In this document: positions 34,628 to 42,713 of the stretch, in pieces | How the letters are laid out: each line of letters opens with the position of its first letter | Position numbering within the stretch: position 1 is the first letter of the stretch | Assembly (NCBI GenBank): GCA_964598245.1 | Contig: CAZRAX010000001.1 | Coordinates: 1 to 47,323 of the forward strand | Origin: JAACPR01 sp964598245 | GTDB taxonomy: Bacteria > Patescibacteriota > Minisyncoccia > Phycocordibacterales > JAACPR01 | Direction: 5' to 3' | DNA: 47,323 bases | Made by a program: the position numbers and the translations under genes | Notes under the pieces: model-generated | What the model was told of the DNA's origin: nothing | What the model saw: only the letters and a program-made list of their open reading frames with translations | Database searches by the model: none

Positions 34628-34635
34628 ATAAAAAA

Positions 34636-35931
34636 GTGAAATTCAAAATAAAGAAAAAAATAAAAGATTGTTTGGGTAGAGCTGGTAAAATTAGAACTAT
34701 TCATGGCAGTATTAAAACTCCTGCTTTTGTGGCAGTCGGAACAAAAGCTACGGTTAAATCTCTTACCCCAGAACAATTAAAAGACCTCGGTTCGCAAGTT
34801 GTTTTAGCTAATACTTACCATTTATATCTACAACCAGATGATCAATTAATTAAAATGGCTGGGGGTATAAATAAATTTATGAATTGGGACGGCCCAACCA
34901 TGACAGATTCTGGTGGCTTTCAGGTTTTTTCTTTAGGAGCTGCTTTTGGAAAAAATATAACAAAAATAACTAAAGAATTAGACCTTGAAATTTTATTAGA
35001 AGAGTTTGCAAATTCAACCAAAAAAGGAAGAGGTCAAATAGCCCAAAATTTTCAACCAGCCAAAATTGATGAAAATGGCGTAATGTTCAGATCACACATT
35101 GATGGATCGGCGCATTATTTTACTCCAGAAAAGTCAGTTGAAATTCAAAACAATATTGGCGCTGATATTATTTTTGCATTTGATGAATGTACTTCACCAA
35201 ATGAATCAAAATACTATCAAAATGAATCTCTTGATAGAACTCATCGTTGGGCAAAACGATCACTTGAATTTCATCGGGCTCAACAAGAAAAATTTTCAAA
35301 AAATAAAAATGATAAAAATGGTTTTGATAATGAAAATATTGAAAATAAGTGTTTTGCACGAATCATTAAAAATCAAGCAATTTTTGGAATAGTTCAGGGC
35401 GGTCGCTATGAAGATTTAAGAAAAAAATCCGCACGCGCCCTATCTGAAATGGATTTTGATGGTTATGGAATTGGAGGCAGCTTTCAAAAAGCAGATATGA
35501 ATTCTGCTGTTAAATGGGTCAATGAAATTTTACCAGAAAATAAGCCAAGACATTTGTTAGGTATTGGTGAACCAGAAGATTTATTTATGGCAGTTGAAAA
35601 TGGATGTGATTTATTTGATTGTGTTGCTCCAACTAGAATCGCTAGAAATGGACAGGCTTATACAAAAAATGGGAAAATTAATTTAAATAATTCAAAATTT
35701 CAGAATGATTTGGGACCTTTGGATAAAAAATGTAAATGTTATACTTGTAAAAATTATAGTCGGGCATATTTAGCGCATTTGTTCCGCTCTGACGAAATGT
35801 TAGCATCTACTCTTACTTCAATCCATAATTTGTATTTTATTGTTAATTTAGTTAAAAAAATGCGTCACGCGATTTTGAAAGGAAATTTCAAAAAATTTAA
35901 AAAAGTATGGTTAAATGAATATAAGAAATAA
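34636..35931 (+). CDS. tgt: tRNA-guanine transglycosylase with two insertions
   Basis: Swaps guanine 34 for a queuine precursor in tRNAs with GUN anticodons. Active site TDSGGFQVFSLG (Asp91), later nucleophile region CDLFDCVAPTRIARNG, zinc site CKCYTCK with the His in TSIHNLYF, all intact. Start is GTG 34636 (KFKIKKKIK follows). At 431 residues it is about 55 longer than usual: an insertion near 112-147 between the active-site loop and GVMFRSHIDG, and a second, Lys/Asn-rich one near 217-238. No other queuosine genes are visible, so the base inserted (preQ1 or salvaged queuine) cannot be told. Confidence 0.95.
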   Translation: MKFKIKKKIKDCLGRAGKIRTIHGSIKTPAFVAVGTKATVKSLTPEQLKDLGSQVVLANTYHLYLQPDDQLIKMAGGINKFMNWDGPTMTDSGGFQVFSLGAAFGKNITKITKELDLEILLEEFANSTKKGRGQIAQNFQPAKIDENGVMFRSHIDGSAHYFTPEKSVEIQNNIGADIIFAFDECTSPNESKYYQNESLDRTHRWAKRSLEFHRAQQEKFSKNKNDKNGFDNENIENKCFARIIKNQAIFGIVQGGRYEDLRKKSARALSEMDFDGYGIGGSFQKADMNSAVKWVNEILPENKPRHLLGIGEPEDLFMAVENGCDLFDCVAPTRIARNGQAYTKNGKINLNNSKFQNDLGPLDKKCKCYTCKNYSRAYLAHLFRSDEMLASTLTSIHNLYFIVNLVKKMRHAILKGNFKKFKKVWLNEYKK

Positions 35932-35942
35932 AAAATATAAAA

Positions 35943-37988
35943 ATGGATAAATTTAAATTAAAATCAAAATATAAACCAGCCGGTGATCAACCCAATGCAA
36001 TTGAAAAATTAGTTGGTGGACTTAACAAAGATTATAGACACCAAACTCTTTTAGGTGTTACTGGATCTGGTAAAACTTTTACCGTTGCTAATGTTATTGA
36101 GAAAATTCAAAAACCAACTTTGGTTATTGCTCATAACAAAACCTTGGCAGCACAACTTGCACAAGAATATAAAGAATTTTTCCCAGATAATGCTGTCCAT
36201 TATTTTGTGTCTTATTATGATTACTACCAACCAGAGGCATACAAGCCAATCACGGATACTTATATTGAAAAAGAAGCAATGGTTAACAAGGAAATTGAAC
36301 GTCTTCGCCATGCTTCTACTCAGGCATTATTGACTCGTAAAGATGTTATTATTGTTGCGTCGGTTTCTTGTATTTATGGGCTTGGTTCTCCAGAAGAGTA
36401 TGAAAAAGTTAATTTTAAATTTAAGGTTGGACAAAAATTATCAAGAGGTGATTTTATTCGTAAGTTAATTGATATTTATTATGAAAGAACTAATAGTGAT
36501 TTAGAGTCTGGACATTTTCGGGCAATTGGTCAATCAGTTGAGATTATGCCTGTTTCAGAAAAATTTATAATACAAATTAATTTTAATAATGATCAAATAA
36601 AAGAGATCAAGAAAATAGATGGTCTTAATCGAACTATTTTAGAAAATAATTTAGACTTTTATTTTCTTTTTCCAGCTAAACATTTCGTGGCTAATGAGGA
36701 TGTTATTAAAAAAGCAATCAAGGGGATTGCAAATGAGTTGGATGAAAGATTAAAAATTCTAAAAAAAGAAGGTAAGAATTTAGAAGTAGAAAGATTAAAA
36801 CGTAGAACAAAATATGATATCGCAATGATTCGTGAGGTTGGGTATTGTAACGGAATAGAGAATTATTCACGTTTCTTTGACGGGCGATTACCTGGTGAAA
36901 CTCCTAATACACTCTTAAGCTATTTTCCACATAAAAAAATAAGAAATAAAAAAGGTGAAGAGGTTTTAGTTCCTGATTTTTTGACTGTTATTGATGAATC
37001 ACATGTTACCATACCTCAAATTGGTGGAATGTTTGCGGGTGATCAATCAAGAAAAGAGACTTTGGTAAATTATGGTTTTCGTTTACCAAGTGCCAAAGAT
37101 AATAGACCACTTAAATTTGAAGAATTTGAAAAAAATACTGGTCAAAAAATATATACATCTGCAACTCCAGCTGATTATGAAATTAAAAGTAGTAATATTG
37201 TCGCAGAGCAAATTATTCGCCCAACAGGACTTATTGATCCAGAAATTGAAATAAAACCAATTATTGAAAGCGGTAAATATAAGGGACAAGTTTTTGATTT
37301 TATTGCAGAAGCTCAAAAAGAAATTAAAAAAGGTGGTCGTGTTTTGGCAACAACTTTAACCAAGAAAATGGCTGAAGATTTATCTGAATATCTGCGAGAT
37401 AAAAAAATAAAAGCTGAATATTTACATAGTGAAATAAAAACAATCGACAGAATTGAAATAATATCTAATTTTAGAAGGGGAAATTTTGATATTTTAGTTG
37501 GAGTTAATTTACTTCGTGAAGGTTTAGATATGCCAGAAGTCACCATGATTGGAATTCTGGATGCAGATAAAGAGGGATTTTTAAGAAGTGAGACATCTTT
37601 AATTCAAACAATTGGAAGAGCGGCTAGAAATGTTGATGGTAGAGTTATTTTGTATGCTGATCAAATAACAGGATCAATAGAAAGAGCTGTTAAAGAAACA
37701 AATCGTCGTCGTGAGAAACAAATTGCATATAATAAAAAACACAGTATCACACCAAAAACTATTATTAAGATGATTAATGACATTACCGATCAAATTAGAT
37801 CTGAACACAGTAAGGCGGTTAGTACATTATTAAAAATTGATAAAGAGTTGGTCAAGAAAAATCCTGAAAAAATTATTAGACAGAAACAAAAACAAATGAA
37901 CGCAGCCGCTAAAGTTTTAGATTTTGAAACCGCTGCAATTTTGCGTGACGAAATAAAACAACTTTATAAAATAGTTGACGAAAAATAG
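35943..37988 (+). CDS. uvrB: Excinuclease ABC subunit B
   Basis: Damage-verifying helicase of nucleotide excision repair, 681 residues. Walker A GVTGSGKT (38-45), the beta-hairpin YYDYYQPEAYKP used to lock damaged DNA, DESHVTIPQIGGMF, helicase motifs V-VI (GVNLLREGLDMPEV, QTIGRAARN) and a C-terminal UVR motif (MNAAAKVLDFETAAILRDEIK) that contacts UvrC. It begins 11 bp after tgt and is probably co-transcribed with it. Confidence 0.98.
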   Translation: MDKFKLKSKYKPAGDQPNAIEKLVGGLNKDYRHQTLLGVTGSGKTFTVANVIEKIQKPTLVIAHNKTLAAQLAQEYKEFFPDNAVHYFVSYYDYYQPEAYKPITDTYIEKEAMVNKEIERLRHASTQALLTRKDVIIVASVSCIYGLGSPEEYEKVNFKFKVGQKLSRGDFIRKLIDIYYERTNSDLESGHFRAIGQSVEIMPVSEKFIIQINFNNDQIKEIKKIDGLNRTILENNLDFYFLFPAKHFVANEDVIKKAIKGIANELDERLKILKKEGKNLEVERLKRRTKYDIAMIREVGYCNGIENYSRFFDGRLPGETPNTLLSYFPHKKIRNKKGEEVLVPDFLTVIDESHVTIPQIGGMFAGDQSRKETLVNYGFRLPSAKDNRPLKFEEFEKNTGQKIYTSATPADYEIKSSNIVAEQIIRPTGLIDPEIEIKPIIESGKYKGQVFDFIAEAQKEIKKGGRVLATTLTKKMAEDLSEYLRDKKIKAEYLHSEIKTIDRIEIISNFRRGNFDILVGVNLLREGLDMPEVTMIGILDADKEGFLRSETSLIQTIGRAARNVDGRVILYADQITGSIERAVKETNRRREKQIAYNKKHSITPKTIIKMINDITDQIRSEHSKAVSTLLKIDKELVKKNPEKIIRQKQKQMNAAAKVLDFETAAILRDEIKQLYKIVDEK

Positions 37989-38002
37989 TTTCAATGTAGA
38001 AT
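37975..38002 (+). promoter_or_regulatory. adk promoter
   Basis: TTGACG (37975-37980), 16-bp spacer, TAGAAT (37997-38002). The -35 lies in the last uvrB codons. Predicted +1 about 38009, leader about 55 nt. Confidence 0.6.
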
Positions 38003-38063
38003 CAAAAGCTGATTGTTCTTTATAGAAAGACTGTTAAACCCAAACCAAGAAAGGAAAGAAAAA

Positions 38064-38660
38064 ATGCCAATCGCTATATTGTTAAATGGTCCGCCAACTG
38101 CAGGAAAAGGAGTTCAGGGTCAAAATATTGAAAAATATTTCAACTCAAAAAGAATCATAACTAGTGATGTCCTTCGGGAAGATGGACACACAGAAAAAAT
38201 GAAAAAGGGCATTATGGTTGATGACCATATTGTTTTTCAATCCGTGATTAGTCGTATTGAAGAAGGTAAAAATCATATTTTTGATGGTTTTGCCAGGACA
38301 CCTGAACAAGCAACAATTTTTCCGCAAAAACTTCGCGATCTCGGTTTTGATTTGATTGTTACAATCGAATTGAATATGACCGACGAGGAAGTCGCTTTGG
38401 AGAGGAGGTTGAATAGGAAAAAAGAAGGCGGTTCAAATTACCGCCCTGATGGTGACAGAAAGAAAACCTTTTTAGAAAGGTTTCGTCGACATAACCAGCA
38501 AGCGGATGAAGTTCGAAAGATCCTACTTCGTTCATGTGATAATTTTTTCATTATCAATGCAACTATTCCTGTAGAGGAGGTCAGTCGCCACATCAGACAA
38601 AATCTATCCTCTATTTTTTATGAGGGCCTTTGTCAGATTTATCAGAGTGAATTTCTATAG
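38064..38660 (+). CDS. adk: Adenylate kinase-like nucleoside monophosphate kinase
   Basis: 198 residues. P-loop GPPTAGKG (9-16), NMP-binding TSDVLRE, DGFARTPEQA (cf. DGFPRT in adenylate kinases) and the Arg-rich RKKTFLERFRRHNQQ lid-side segment. The lid is short and lacks zinc cysteines. Start is ATG 38064, preceded by AAGGA (38051-38055) at good spacing; an in-frame ATG at 38013 lies close to the predicted transcription start and would add 17 unconserved residues. It differs from its neighbours in having a Shine-Dalgarno sequence, its own promoter and terminator, and about 38% GC by hand count. Substrate specificity (AMP or another NMP) is not certain. Confidence 0.82.
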   Translation: MPIAILLNGPPTAGKGVQGQNIEKYFNSKRIITSDVLREDGHTEKMKKGIMVDDHIVFQSVISRIEEGKNHIFDGFARTPEQATIFPQKLRDLGFDLIVTIELNMTDEEVALERRLNRKKEGGSNYRPDGDRKKTFLERFRRHNQQADEVRKILLRSCDNFFIINATIPVEEVSRHIRQNLSSIFYEGLCQIYQSEFL

Positions 38661-38686
38661 ATCTGGTGGAAAAATTCAAATTTCAC

Positions 38687-38715
38687 AACGCTCGCCTTAA
38701 AAGCGAGCGTTTTTT
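38687..38715 (+). terminator. Rho-independent terminator after adk
   Basis: AACGCTCGC (38687-38695), 7-nt loop, GCGAGCGTT (38703-38711), T run to 38715. Nine perfect pairs, strongly GC-rich for this window. Confidence 0.93.
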
Positions 38716-38730
38716 CTTTTTAAATTTTAT

Positions 38731-38758
38731 TTTACTTTTTATTTAAAATCAGTAGAAT
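38731..38758 (+). promoter_or_regulatory. uvrA promoter
   Basis: TTTACT (38731-38736), 16-bp spacer, TAGAAT (38753-38758), predicted +1 about 38765. It lies between the adk terminator and uvrA, so uvrA is transcribed on its own. Confidence 0.5.
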
Positions 38759-38815
38759 ATAAGCTAGTTAAATATTTGATATGCACCCAGTGAACAAATC
38801 GCTGGGCTAGCTTAT
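38759..38815 (+). promoter_or_regulatory. Nested inverted repeats in the uvrA 5' region
   Basis: ATAAGCTAG (38759-38767) pairs with CTAGCTTAT (38807-38815), nine perfect bases. Directly inside the right arm, CCCAG (38786-38790) pairs with CTGGG (38802-38806). The structure ends 14 bp before ATG 38830. Because the predicted +1 falls inside the left outer arm, it may work as DNA (operator) or as RNA if transcription begins a few bases earlier. Confidence 0.55.
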
Positions 38816-38829
38816 TATTAATAAATTAT

Positions 38830-41418
38830 ATGACATCAAAAAAAAACGATAAAATTATTATCAAGGGGGCAAGAACCCATAATCTAAAAAATATTAATTT
38901 AGAAATACCTCGTAATAAGATGATTGTTTTCACTGGTCTTTCAGGTTCAGGAAAATCATCTCTTGCTTTTGATACTATTTTTGCTGAAGGTCAACGAAGA
39001 TATGTTGAATCACTTTCTGCTTATGCTCGTCAATTTTTGAACAAAATGCAAAAACCAGATGTGGATGAAATTCAGGGTCTTTCTCCTGCAATTTCAATAG
39101 ACCAAAAATCTCGATCAAATAACCCACGCTCAACCGTTGCTACGATTACAGAAATATATGATTACCTTAGAATTCTTTTTGCTAGAATTGGCAAGCCCCA
39201 TTGTATGATATGTGGTCGTGAAATTAAAAAGCTTTCACAAGAAGAAATTTTAAACACTATTTTAAAAGAGGTTCAAGATATAACAGCAAAAACTTCCAAA
39301 AAAATTATGAATGTCAATGTTGATAAAGATACGATTGCAATTTATTCTCCAGTTGTTGTTGGGAGAAAAGGTGAGTATTATCAACTTCTTTATGACATGC
39401 TGGCCAGAGGTTTCCAAAAAGCTAAAATTGACGGCAAGGTTTATTCTCTGCGAGATAAAATTATTTTAACTAAAACAAAAAAACATGATATTGATATTTT
39501 AGTTGATGAACTTTACTTATCAGAAGTCAAAACAAAATCAGAAGATATTAAAGAAAGACTTTCTGAGGCGATTGAATTAGCAATTGAACTTTCAGATGGT
39601 TTATTAAAAATTGTTACTAATAATGAAGAAAAACTAATGTCCTCAAAATTTATGTGTCCATACGATGGTTTTTCTTTTCCAGAAATTGAACCAAGACTTT
39701 TTTCATTTAACTCTCCACACGGAGCTTGTCCTGAATGTAATGGACTTGGGACTAAACATCTTTTTGGCGATGACCCGTGTCCAGTTTGTAATGGTAAAAG
39801 ACTTCGTGAGGAAGCAATGTATATTTATTTGCCACAAACTAAAAATAATATTGATGATGTAACAAGTATGTCAGTCAAAGAATCTATTGTTTTTTTTGAT
39901 AATCTTAAACTTAATAAAAAAGAAAAAGAGATTGCTAAAGTTATTTTAAAAGAAATTACGGAAAGACTTCATTTTATGAATAATGTTGGTATTGAATATT
40001 TGACTTTAAATCGTCGTGCCCATACTTTGTCTGGTGGTGAAGCACAGAGAATTCGTTTGGCATCTCAATTGGGTTCAGGTCTTGTTGGAGCTACCTATGT
40101 TCTTGATGAACCAACAATCGGTCTTCATTCTCGTGATAATGATCGGCTAGTTAAAACTCTTTTAAATCTTCGTGATTTAGGGAATACAATTATTGTGGTT
40201 GAACATGATGAAGATACCATTTATTCTGCTGATCATTTGGTTGATATTGGCCCAGGTGCCGGAGTTCATGGTGGGGAAATTGTTGTAAATGATGATATGG
40301 AAAAAGTTTTAACTTCAAAAACAAAATATCCTAAATCGCATACAGTTGATTATTTGAGAGGTGATAAAGAAATAGAAATCCCCGAACAAAGAAGAACTCA
40401 AGATAAAGGTAAAATAAAAGTTAAAAGTGGAAATATTTTTAATATTAAAAATATAAATATAGAAGTTCCGTTGGGAAAATTTGTAACAGTAACGGGGGTT
40501 TCTGGTTCAGGAAAATCTTCTTTTGTATATGAAATTTTGTATAAAAATTTAAGAAATAGATTTGATCGTCGTTATCGAACCGATAAATTAGAAAACTGTT
40601 CTGAAATGACAGGAACAGAATATTTAGGTAGATCCATTATGATTGACCAATCTCCAATTGGTAGAACCCCTCGTTCAAATCCTGCAACTTATACGGGGTC
40701 TTTTACTTTTATCAGAGAGTTATTTGCCGAAACTTCAGAGGCTCGCGCTAGAGGTTGGAGTCCAAGTCGTTTTTCTTTTAATGTTAAGGGTGGTAGATGT
40801 GAAGCTTGTCAGGGTAATGGATATATTGCCGTTGAAATGCATTTTTTGCCAACCGTTTATGTTCCTTGTGATATTTGTAACGGGAAGAGATTTATGAAAG
40901 AAACTTTAGAAATAAAATATAAAAATAAAAATATTTATGAAGTTTTAAAGATGACAGTTGAAGAAGCGTTAAATTTTTTCGAAGATATCCCCGCAATTTA
41001 TGATCGTTTAAAAACACTTGATGATGTCGGCCTTGGTTATCTTGAGCTTGGACAATCTGCCACAACTCTTTCTGGTGGAGAAGCGCAAAGAGTAAAAATT
41101 GCATCCGAATTATACAGAGCACACTTACAAAAAACTATTTATATTTTAGACGAACCAACAATCGGGCTTCATTATGAAGATGTTAAAAAATTAATTGAAA
41201 TTTTACAAAAATTAGTAGACAAAGGAAATACCGTTTTAGTAATTGAACATAATATGGATTTAATTAAAAGCTCTGATTATGTAATTGATATCGGCCCAGA
41301 AGGAGGAGAAAATGGTGGAAACATTGTTACAAAAGGAACACCAGAGCAGGTTGCTGATTCAGGAAAAGGTTATACGGGGGATTACTTGAAAAAAGTTTTG
41401 AAAAGAAAAAAGAAATAA
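38830..41418 (+). CDS. uvrA: Excinuclease ABC subunit A
   Basis: Damage-recognition ATPase with two ABC modules, 862 residues (E. coli 940). First Walker A GLSGSGKSS, first zinc module ACPECNGLGTKHLFGDDPCPVCNGKR, signature LSGGEAQRIRLASQLGSGLVG with YVLDEPTIGLHSRD; second Walker A GVSGSGKSS, zinc module CEACQGNGYIAVEM to CDICNGKRF, second signature LSGGEAQRVKIASEL with ILDEPTIGLHYED. The early CMICGREI motif is also kept. The insertion domain is shortened. Own promoter region with inverted repeats; no Shine-Dalgarno sequence. Confidence 0.98.
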   Translation: MTSKKNDKIIIKGARTHNLKNINLEIPRNKMIVFTGLSGSGKSSLAFDTIFAEGQRRYVESLSAYARQFLNKMQKPDVDEIQGLSPAISIDQKSRSNNPRSTVATITEIYDYLRILFARIGKPHCMICGREIKKLSQEEILNTILKEVQDITAKTSKKIMNVNVDKDTIAIYSPVVVGRKGEYYQLLYDMLARGFQKAKIDGKVYSLRDKIILTKTKKHDIDILVDELYLSEVKTKSEDIKERLSEAIELAIELSDGLLKIVTNNEEKLMSSKFMCPYDGFSFPEIEPRLFSFNSPHGACPECNGLGTKHLFGDDPCPVCNGKRLREEAMYIYLPQTKNNIDDVTSMSVKESIVFFDNLKLNKKEKEIAKVILKEITERLHFMNNVGIEYLTLNRRAHTLSGGEAQRIRLASQLGSGLVGATYVLDEPTIGLHSRDNDRLVKTLLNLRDLGNTIIVVEHDEDTIYSADHLVDIGPGAGVHGGEIVVNDDMEKVLTSKTKYPKSHTVDYLRGDKEIEIPEQRRTQDKGKIKVKSGNIFNIKNINIEVPLGKFVTVTGVSGSGKSSFVYEILYKNLRNRFDRRYRTDKLENCSEMTGTEYLGRSIMIDQSPIGRTPRSNPATYTGSFTFIRELFAETSEARARGWSPSRFSFNVKGGRCEACQGNGYIAVEMHFLPTVYVPCDICNGKRFMKETLEIKYKNKNIYEVLKMTVEEALNFFEDIPAIYDRLKTLDDVGLGYLELGQSATTLSGGEAQRVKIASELYRAHLQKTIYILDEPTIGLHYEDVKKLIEILQKLVDKGNTVLVIEHNMDLIKSSDYVIDIGPEGGENGGNIVTKGTPEQVADSGKGYTGDYLKKVLKRKKK

Positions 41419-41486
41419 AATTTACTTTACAATATAATTATATTATTGTATTGTTTTTTACAGATACAAAAACTAGAACAATTAAA

Positions 41487-41494
41487 TAGGAGGT
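41487..41494 (+). promoter_or_regulatory. Perfect Shine-Dalgarno sequence with no standard start codon nearby
   Basis: TAGGAGGT at 41487-41494. Five bases after AGGAGG comes ATT (41499), which opens a frame of 36 codons that reads INFHPKYLSQNTTPRDK and onward; no ATG, GTG or TTG lies at a usable distance. The frame of the gene at 41563 is reached only by a one-base shift in a run of eight T (41557-41564). Confidence 0.65.
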
Positions 41495-41562
41495 AAATAT
41501 TAACTTTCACCCTAAATACTTATCGCAAAATACAACACCGAGAGATAAACAAATTCTTTTTT

Positions 41563-42006
41563 TTGATTACAGAAGTTATTGTAGATTTAAAAAAATATTG
41601 TTGTGAACTCGATGAAAAACAACAAAATTTTAGATTAAATTGCCATATTTTTTGTAGGGCTTTAGAATCTGTAATTCAAGATGTCAAAGTTGTTGATGGT
41701 CATTATTTTGGCATTAACTGGCTTGAAAATGGTAGTAAAGTTTCATTGGCTCGTTGTGACCATTCATGGTTAAAAACAAAAGATGGCTCTATTATTGATA
41801 TTTATCCAGTCGGATTTATCGCAATGGCACCTATACTAGTTGCTTCAACTGGAGATATGGCTAGATTTGGAAAATCTATGTACGTAGAAGATCCAAAAAT
41901 AACCAAAGAAGTGGTGAATCGTGATTTATATAGAAATGTGAGAGTTATCCAAAAACATCTCACAGAGTCAATAAAAATTACCAAAGCGAGATTTAATCAG
42001 AAATGA
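41563..42006 (+). CDS. Small transglutaminase/papain-fold-like protein, 5' end uncertain
   Basis: 147 residues from TTG 41563; not a family I can name. RLNCHIFCRALESV (Cys27, Cys31 in a helix), CDHSWLKTKDG (His67) and SIIDIYPVG (Asp79) form the Cys-His-Asp order of transglutaminase-like and other papain-fold enzymes, which suggests a small peptidase, amidase or acyl-transfer protein (inference). The start is doubtful: TTG has no ribosome-binding site, while a perfect one lies upstream at 41487-41494 leading to an ATT-initiated frame that joins this one if one T of the T8 run is skipped or is an assembly error. If joined, about 21 residues are added. It ends with TGA and a strong terminator. 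Confidence 0.6.
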   Translation: MITEVIVDLKKYCCELDEKQQNFRLNCHIFCRALESVIQDVKVVDGHYFGINWLENGSKVSLARCDHSWLKTKDGSIIDIYPVGFIAMAPILVASTGDMARFGKSMYVEDPKITKEVVNRDLYRNVRVIQKHLTESIKITKARFNQK

Positions 42007-42019
42007 ATTCCGCACGAAT

Positions 42020-42048
42020 CTGCAAGCAGAAATGTTTGCAGGTTTTTT
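42020..42048 (+). terminator. Rho-independent terminator
   Basis: CTGCAAGCA (42020-42028), GAAA loop, TGTTTGCAG (42033-42041; one G-U pair), then G and six T. Follows the small cysteine-triad gene by 13 bases. Confidence 0.92.
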
Positions 42049-42083
42049 ATTTAATTTACTTTTATTTTCATTATTAAAAAAAA

Positions 42084-42105
42084 TAACAGAAAAAAATTTC
42101 TGTTA
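42084..42105 (-). terminator. Minus-strand terminator of the Nudix gene
   Basis: TAACAGAAA (42084-42092) and TTTCTGTTA (42097-42105) form a 9-bp hairpin. Read on the minus strand it is followed by eight T (complement of 42076-42083), as expected for a terminator of the gene ending at 42134. Confidence 0.8.
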
Positions 42106-42133
42106 TGTGTGAAGCTATTTTTTTAAAATAAAT

Positions 42134-42632
42134 TTAAAATTTTGTAGCTTCGTCAATATTAAAACCGATTAGTTTGAAATCATTTGTGTACCAAACATCA
42201 CCTTGAATTTTATTTCCTCTTAGGATTCTGTGAATCCAAAATTGATCAGACTCCATAAATTCATTAGGTGGTGGTATTTTGGTTATCGGAAACCAAGTAG
42301 GATCAGACATTTCAGACGANNNNNNNNNNAGACGATGATTTTGGAATACCAATAATGTCATTTGAAATGAAAATATGAGCTTTAAATTCTAATTTCTCAC
42401 CATTATGAAAAACGATATGACCAACTTTTGTTAGAAAGTCTTTTTTAATAATTGCACCATTAGATTCTTCTTTAAATTCTCTAACAGCACAATCTTCCAA
42501 AGTTTTATCTTCAGGATCTAATCCACCTCCATATCCATTCCATTTACCGATTCCTAAAACTCTAGTTTTCTTTGCTAAAAGAACTTTGTTGTCCTTGATT
42601 ACGAATACAATTGTTCCGGTAATTATTTTCAT
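42134..42632 (-). CDS. MTH1-like Nudix hydrolase, interrupted by a scaffold gap
   Basis: Probable nucleotide-pool sanitising enzyme (8-oxo-dGTP diphosphatase type): GKWNGYGGGLDPE matches the GKWNGFGGK block of MTH1, followed by AVREFKEESNG. The Nudix box has about one extra residue, so the first Glu is shifted relative to the standard spacing. Ten N at 42320-42329 split the frame; as given, the length (499) is not a multiple of three. The six bases AGACGA stand on both sides of the gap; collapsing gap plus one copy (16 nt) restores a single 160-residue frame reading IPKSSSEMSDPTWFPI. It is therefore probably an intact gene and not a pseudogene. Divergent from uvrC. Confidence 0.85.
42320..42329. 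other. Assembly gap (10 N) probably spanning zero missing bases
   Basis: Ten N flanked by AGACGA at 42314-42319 and again at 42330-42335. The repeated contig end suggests an unmerged overlap and not missing sequence. Confidence 0.85.
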
Positions 42633-42713
42633 TGCAGTTATATTTTAAGGGTTTATCTTTCTTTTGGTATTATACATACTTTATAAAATTTATAAATAGT
42701 GTAATTTAAATAC

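Noticed and set aside
32459..42006. TGA recoded as glycine (code 25)
   Set aside because: TGA ends two genes at sensible places: in an ATGA overlap (32459-32461) and just before a strong terminator (42004-42006).
42134..42632. Nudix gene as a frameshifted pseudogene or two genes
   Set aside because: The break is an N gap between duplicated hexamers; collapsing it restores one frame.
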